From Microbacterium sp. (GTDB lineage Bacteria > Actinomycetota > Actinomycetes > Actinomycetales > Microbacteriaceae), in assembly GCF_011620665.1 (NCBI RefSeq), contig NZ_WOYQ01000005.1, positions 27,636 to 75,217 of the forward strand: DNA of 47,582 nt. Reading direction: 5' to 3'. The notes below the pieces were generated by a model. The model worked only from the letters and a program-made list of their open reading frames with translations. It did no database searches and was not told the origin of the DNA. A program made the position numbers and the translations under genes. Shown here piece after piece: positions 44,589 to 47,582 of the stretch; positions within the stretch are counted from its first letter, which is position 1; each line of letters starts with the position of its first letter.

Positions 44589-46313
44589 TCAGACGGGGCG
44601 CACGCTCACGATGCTCGAGATCGGCAGCGTGCGTTCGACATCGGCGCCGCGGTCACGTCCGCGCAGCCGCCCGCCGCCGAGTCCGGTCACCTCGAGCGTC
44701 ACCTCCCGATCGCTGCCGTCCGGAAGCCGCACGGCGACGATCAGGAGCGCGCGTGAGCGCGCCGCCTGTTCGAGCTCCCGGCCGAGCCAGGCGGCATCGG
44801 CGTCGTGCGCGTGCGCGGCGCGCAGCCGCGCCACCAGAGGCGCGTACGCGGCGCCGGCGGGGGCCGGCGCGGCGGGGACGTCGGGCGCGAGCCGGTGGCG
44901 GTCGAGGGTACGCCGCTGACCGTCGGGGCCCACCGCCACGACGGGGTACCGGGCATCGGCGAGGAGCCAGAACGCCGTGTCGGGGCTGCTGCGCGTGGCC
45001 AATCCCTCGTCGAGGTCCGTGAGCCCGAGCGGGCGAAGCGCCTGGTCGACGGCGACGGTGCGCAGCAGAGAGGTGTCGTCGCTGGTGATGAGTGTCTGAC
45101 CCGTCGAGTCGGGACCCACCCGGAGCGCGCCGTGCCGGCTCGCCGACCGCTCGATCTCGTACGCGAGCGGCTGCGGCAGACCCGTCAGTGACAGCGCGGT
45201 GAGGAACTCGCGCACCGTGTCTGCGGTCTCGCCCGCCGTGAAGGCTTCGGACAGCGTCTCGGCCGTGAAGCGATACGTGGATGCCTGGGCCCGTGACTCG
45301 CGGCGCGCCATGAGGCGCAGGCGCATGTCGAGCTGAGGAGCCAGCGGTCCCGGAGCGATCGCCGTGAGATCGTTCTGCAGGTACACGCGGTCCACCTCCG
45401 GCGGCAGCCGTGCCTGAAGCGCGCCGAGATCGGCATCGCCACCCGCGGCGAATCGCCGTGCCCAGCCGGCCGGCTCGCCATCGGCGGCCACGACGGCCCA
45501 CCGTTCGAGTTGTCCGCGCAGGACCGCCGCCCGGTTCGGCCACGTCGGATCGAACGGATAGGCCGTCGGCCACTCGGCCACCGGCATCCACCCGCCCTCC
45601 ACGGTGCGCACGGCCGAGGGAAGCGCTTCGCGCAGACGGCGCGCCACCGACTCCCACCGGTCGACGGTGCCCAGGCTCATCCATTCGATGCCGGCGCGCG
45701 TCACCAGCCAGTGCCGGTCATCGACCGCGAGGAGTCCCGCGCGCTCTGCGATGGCGATCAGCTCGTCCGCGCCGCGGCCGTCCGGGGCGGCTCCGGATTC
45801 GACGAGCCGGCGACGGTCGGCCGCGCCCAGCAGACCTGAGCCGATGCGGGAGACGGGCAGGATGAGCGTGGCCTGCAGGATGTCGGCCAGTGCGGCCGAG
45901 GCCTCGAACGCAAGCTCGGCCGCGTGGTCATCGCTCGCTGCCGCGACCGGCGCATTCGAACTCGCGGGCCTCGGTGCGACGCGGTTGACGAGCGCCCGAC
46001 CCGCGGCGACCGAGGCGTAGGGGCGGCCCTCGTCGTCGACCAGTGCGCGTGCGCTCAGTCGATCGCGAGACACGCCGTCCGGGATCGCTCCGCCGCTCTC
46101 GAGGGCTGCGTCGAGCGCATCGGCGTCGTCTGCGGACAACTCGATGAGCGCGCGGGAGACGGACGCCGGATCGAGCAGCGCATCGGCCGCGTCGAACGCG
46201 TCGGACCAGGCCACCGAGGCCGAGACGCGGCGAAGGGCCAGCATGTCCGTCAGCGTGGGGTCATCGAGCTGTGCGATGCGGCTCGCGAGGGAACGTGCGT
46301 CCGAGGCCGCCAC
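44589..46313 (-). CDS. Helicase-associated protein (XPB partner)
   Basis: A 574-residue protein of the actinobacterial family found beside XPB. It is largely helical and Ala/Arg-rich; a domain resembling XPB domain 3 appears in the C-terminal half (FWLLADARYPVVAVGPDGQ). There are no helicase motifs, so it is unlikely to hydrolyse ATP itself. GTG at 46313 is 1 nt after the stop of the upstream membrane protein. It probably forms part of the same complex as XPB. Confidence 0.85.
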   Translation of the reverse strand: MAASDARSLASRIAQLDDPTLTDMLALRRVSASVAWSDAFDAADALLDPASVSRALIELSADDADALDAALESGGAIPDGVSRDRLSARALVDDEGRPYASVAAGRALVNRVAPRPASSNAPVAAASDDHAAELAFEASAALADILQATLILPVSRIGSGLLGAADRRRLVESGAAPDGRGADELIAIAERAGLLAVDDRHWLVTRAGIEWMSLGTVDRWESVARRLREALPSAVRTVEGGWMPVAEWPTAYPFDPTWPNRAAVLRGQLERWAVVAADGEPAGWARRFAAGGDADLGALQARLPPEVDRVYLQNDLTAIAPGPLAPQLDMRLRLMARRESRAQASTYRFTAETLSEAFTAGETADTVREFLTALSLTGLPQPLAYEIERSASRHGALRVGPDSTGQTLITSDDTSLLRTVAVDQALRPLGLTDLDEGLATRSSPDTAFWLLADARYPVVAVGPDGQRRTLDRHRLAPDVPAAPAPAGAAYAPLVARLRAAHAHDADAAWLGRELEQAARSRALLIVAVRLPDGSDREVTLEVTGLGGGRLRGRDRGADVERTLPISSIVSVRPV

Positions 46314-46314
46314 G

Positions 46315-46596
46315 TCAGCGGCCCTTGCTCTCCCGTGCCCTCCGGATGAAGGTCATGATCAGCACGCTCAGCAGCAACAGGAACGCGATGATCGGCGCGA
46401 CGTACAGCAGCGCACTGACCACCGGCCAGACACCGGTCTGGAAGTCGGAGTACTCGAGGCCCGAGGAGGTGCCGATGATGATCGCGATGAAGCAGATGAT
46501 CGACAGGACCAACAGCCCGAGCGACATGAAGGCGAGGATGCGGTCGATGCGGCGAACCGGCAGATCGTCGCGTGAGGGGGGAGTCGAGGAGGACAT
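46315..46596 (-). CDS. Small two-span membrane protein
   Basis: A 93-residue protein with hydrophobic segments at about 22-43 and 57-82 and a basic C-terminal tail (IRRARESKGR). No family recognised. ATG at 46596 is preceded by GAGGA (rather close). It is the first gene of the run to the XPB helicase; its membrane nature is at odds with a DNA repair role. Confidence 0.75.
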   Translation of the reverse strand: MSSSTPPSRDDLPVRRIDRILAFMSLGLLVLSIICFIAIIIGTSSGLEYSDFQTGVWPVVSALLYVAPIIAFLLLLSVLIMTFIRRARESKGR

Positions 46597-46746
46597 CGGA
46601 CTCAGCCTACTGCGCATCACGCTTCGCCGCGGTGGCGGTGCCGTAGGCTGGATGTGGTGCCATCCGGCGCCCGTTCGCCGTGTCCCCACGGCCGGATGCC
46701 CCCACAGCAGGTACCCGCATCGCGGGTGTCGATCAGCGAGGTTGAG

Positions 46747-47130
46747 ATGCCCACCGGCAAGGTCAGGTTCTACGACGAGGAGAAGGGCTTCGGCTTCATC
46801 TCGGGCGACGATGGCCAGGACGTCTTTCTGCACGCGACCGCTCTTCCTGCCGGTACCACGGGTCTCAAGCCGGGGACGCGGCTCGACTTCGGCGTCGCCG
46901 ACGGCAAGCGCGGACTGCAGGCGCTCGCCGTGCGGGTGCTCGACGAGCCGGTGACCCTCGCCAAGCGCAACCGCATGAAGGCCGACGACATGGCCGTCGT
47001 GATCGAGGACCTCGTCTCGCTCCTCGACAACGTCGGTGGAGACCTGCGCCACGGCAACTATCCGAGCCCCGCGCACGGCAAGAAGGTCGCGGCGATTCTG
47101 CGCAAGGTCGCCGATGATCTTGATGCCTGA
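46747..47130 (+). CDS. Cold-shock-domain protein with C-terminal extension
   Basis: A 127-residue protein. Residues 1-65 are a cold-shock domain (MPTGKVRFYDEEKGFGFI, RNP2 DVFLHA). The extra 60 residues contain MKADDMAVVIEDLVSLLDN and a helical tail, as in actinobacterial CspB-like proteins. ATG at 46747 follows GAGG. A leaderless start is also possible at GTG 46657, 7 nt behind TAGGCT (46644-46649), which would add 30 residues; I prefer 46747, which makes 46657 the transcript start with a leader of about 90 nt. The next gene overlaps the end. Confidence 0.9.
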   Translation: MPTGKVRFYDEEKGFGFISGDDGQDVFLHATALPAGTTGLKPGTRLDFGVADGKRGLQALAVRVLDEPVTLAKRNRMKADDMAVVIEDLVSLLDNVGGDLRHGNYPSPAHGKKVAAILRKVADDLDA

Positions 47131-47582
47131 CCCGCAGCCGGACGAGCGGCTGCTGGGAGCCCGCGACCTGGCGCTCGCCGCCCTGCACGAGATCACGCCT
47201 CCGGGCACCGTCGGAGCCCCTGAAGGGTACGCGGTCGAGCAGGACGGGGTCGTGTCGCTCCGTTTCGCGAACACGCAGCCCGGGTATCCCTCGTGGTTCT
47301 GGACCGTCAGTCTCGCCGTGGTCGAGGGGGCCGAACCCACGGTGCTCGAGGTCGAGCTGCTGCCCGGCGACGGCGCGCTCCTCGCGCCGGACTGGGTGCC
47401 GTGGGCCGAGCGCCTGGCCGAGTATCAGGCCGCGCAAGCAGCGGCTGCGGCCGGGAACGAGGACGAGGACGGCGGCACCGAGAGCGACGGAGCCCCGGAC
47501 GACGATCTCGATGAGGACCTCGACGATGACCTCGACGATGACCTCGACGATGAACTGGACGACCTCGACGATCTGGACGCCT
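47114..47582 (+). CDS. DUF3027 protein, cut by the window edge
   Basis: An open frame that runs off the right end (156 codons seen, no stop). The core YPSWFWTVSLAVVEG...LELLPGDGALLAPDWVPWAERL matches the DUF3027 family (positions about 60-110). It then becomes extremely acidic, with repeated DDDLD and DDLDDL stretches from about residue 133. ATG at 47114 follows AAGG by 6 nt and overlaps the preceding gene by 17 nt. Function unknown. Confidence 0.85.
   Translation, partial: MILMPDPQPDERLLGARDLALAALHEITPPGTVGAPEGYAVEQDGVVSLRFANTQPGYPSWFWTVSLAVVEGAEPTVLEVELLPGDGALLAPDWVPWAERLAEYQAAQAAAAAGNEDEDGGTESDGAPDDDLDEDLDDDLDDDLDDELDDLDDLDA
47509..47575. repeat. In-frame 12-bp repeats (Asp-rich)
   Basis: Near-perfect copies of GACGATGACCTC in frame with the DUF3027 gene, encoding Asp-Asp-Asp-Leu units. 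Copy number could vary. Confidence 0.8.

Noticed and set aside
46657..46746. N-terminal extension of the cold-shock-domain protein from a leaderless GTG
   Set aside because: The extension is Pro/Ser/Arg-rich and the canonical domain starts at 46747 with a GAGG site; kept only as an alternative.

Overview
The window is high-GC DNA (roughly 70% G+C by eye) from an actinobacterium. The evidence points to Microbacteriaceae, most likely Microbacterium: an actinobacterial GlnR, CarD, a fused IspDF, GroEL2 under a CIRCE operator, and many genes whose start codon lies only 6-7 nt behind a TANNNT hexamer (leaderless mRNAs). It is mainly chromosomal core with a few accessory genes. I saw no phage, transposase, integron, rRNA or CRISPR. 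There is one tRNA (Thr, anticodon TGT).

Layout. 1-421 is gene-free and repeat-rich. 422-4493 is the phosphate importer pstSCAB on the minus strand, behind a textbook PHO box. 4679-10501 holds a Pls/PosA-type membrane peptide synthetase, translationally coupled to a short M1 metallopeptidase and followed by a convergent phosphopantetheinyl transferase. 10503-14340 (minus) is glnR, ppk and a NUDIX/histidine-phosphatase gene. 14459-17686 has two small membrane proteins, a nitrobindin-like protein, a YgfZ protein and a FUSC-type membrane protein. 17696-22598 has a methyltransferase, gpmA, phoU divergent from a SenX3/RegX3 pair, and a lipoprotein. 22738-27830 is the conserved carD-ispDF-cysS-rlmB block with an EamA transporter inserted on the opposite strand. 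27848-36640 is mixed: epimerase, DUF4032, MsmK-type ATPase, DsbA-like protein, tRNA-Thr, oxidoreductase, DMT transporter, MsrB, DUF2332, DUF3263 and a LytR_C protein. 36762-38764 has a cold-shock protein and groL. 38949-42873 has an orphan WXG100 protein, a second two-component system and a CPBP protease. 42914-46596 is an XPB-like helicase operon. 46747-47582 has a second cold-shock-domain protein and a DUF3027 gene cut by the right edge.

How the genes work together. Phosphate homeostasis dominates the first 22 kb: uptake (pstSCAB), polyphosphate synthesis (ppk), the sensor/regulator pair and PhoU. PHO-box-like 11-bp direct repeats lie upstream of pstS, of ppk, and between phoU and senX3. 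GlnR, the nitrogen regulator, sits directly upstream of ppk. The phosphopantetheinyl transferase could activate the carrier domain of the synthetase beside it, and the coupled peptidase could act on its product. That three-gene module is the best candidate here for an uncharacterised system.

Unexplained structure includes a dispersed repeat family built on TGGGACAC with a 21-bp period (110-240 and 38850-38923), tandem copies of the pstB 3' end, a possible frameshift at the synthetase start, an altered HIGH motif in CysS, and several unassigned inverted repeats over promoters.
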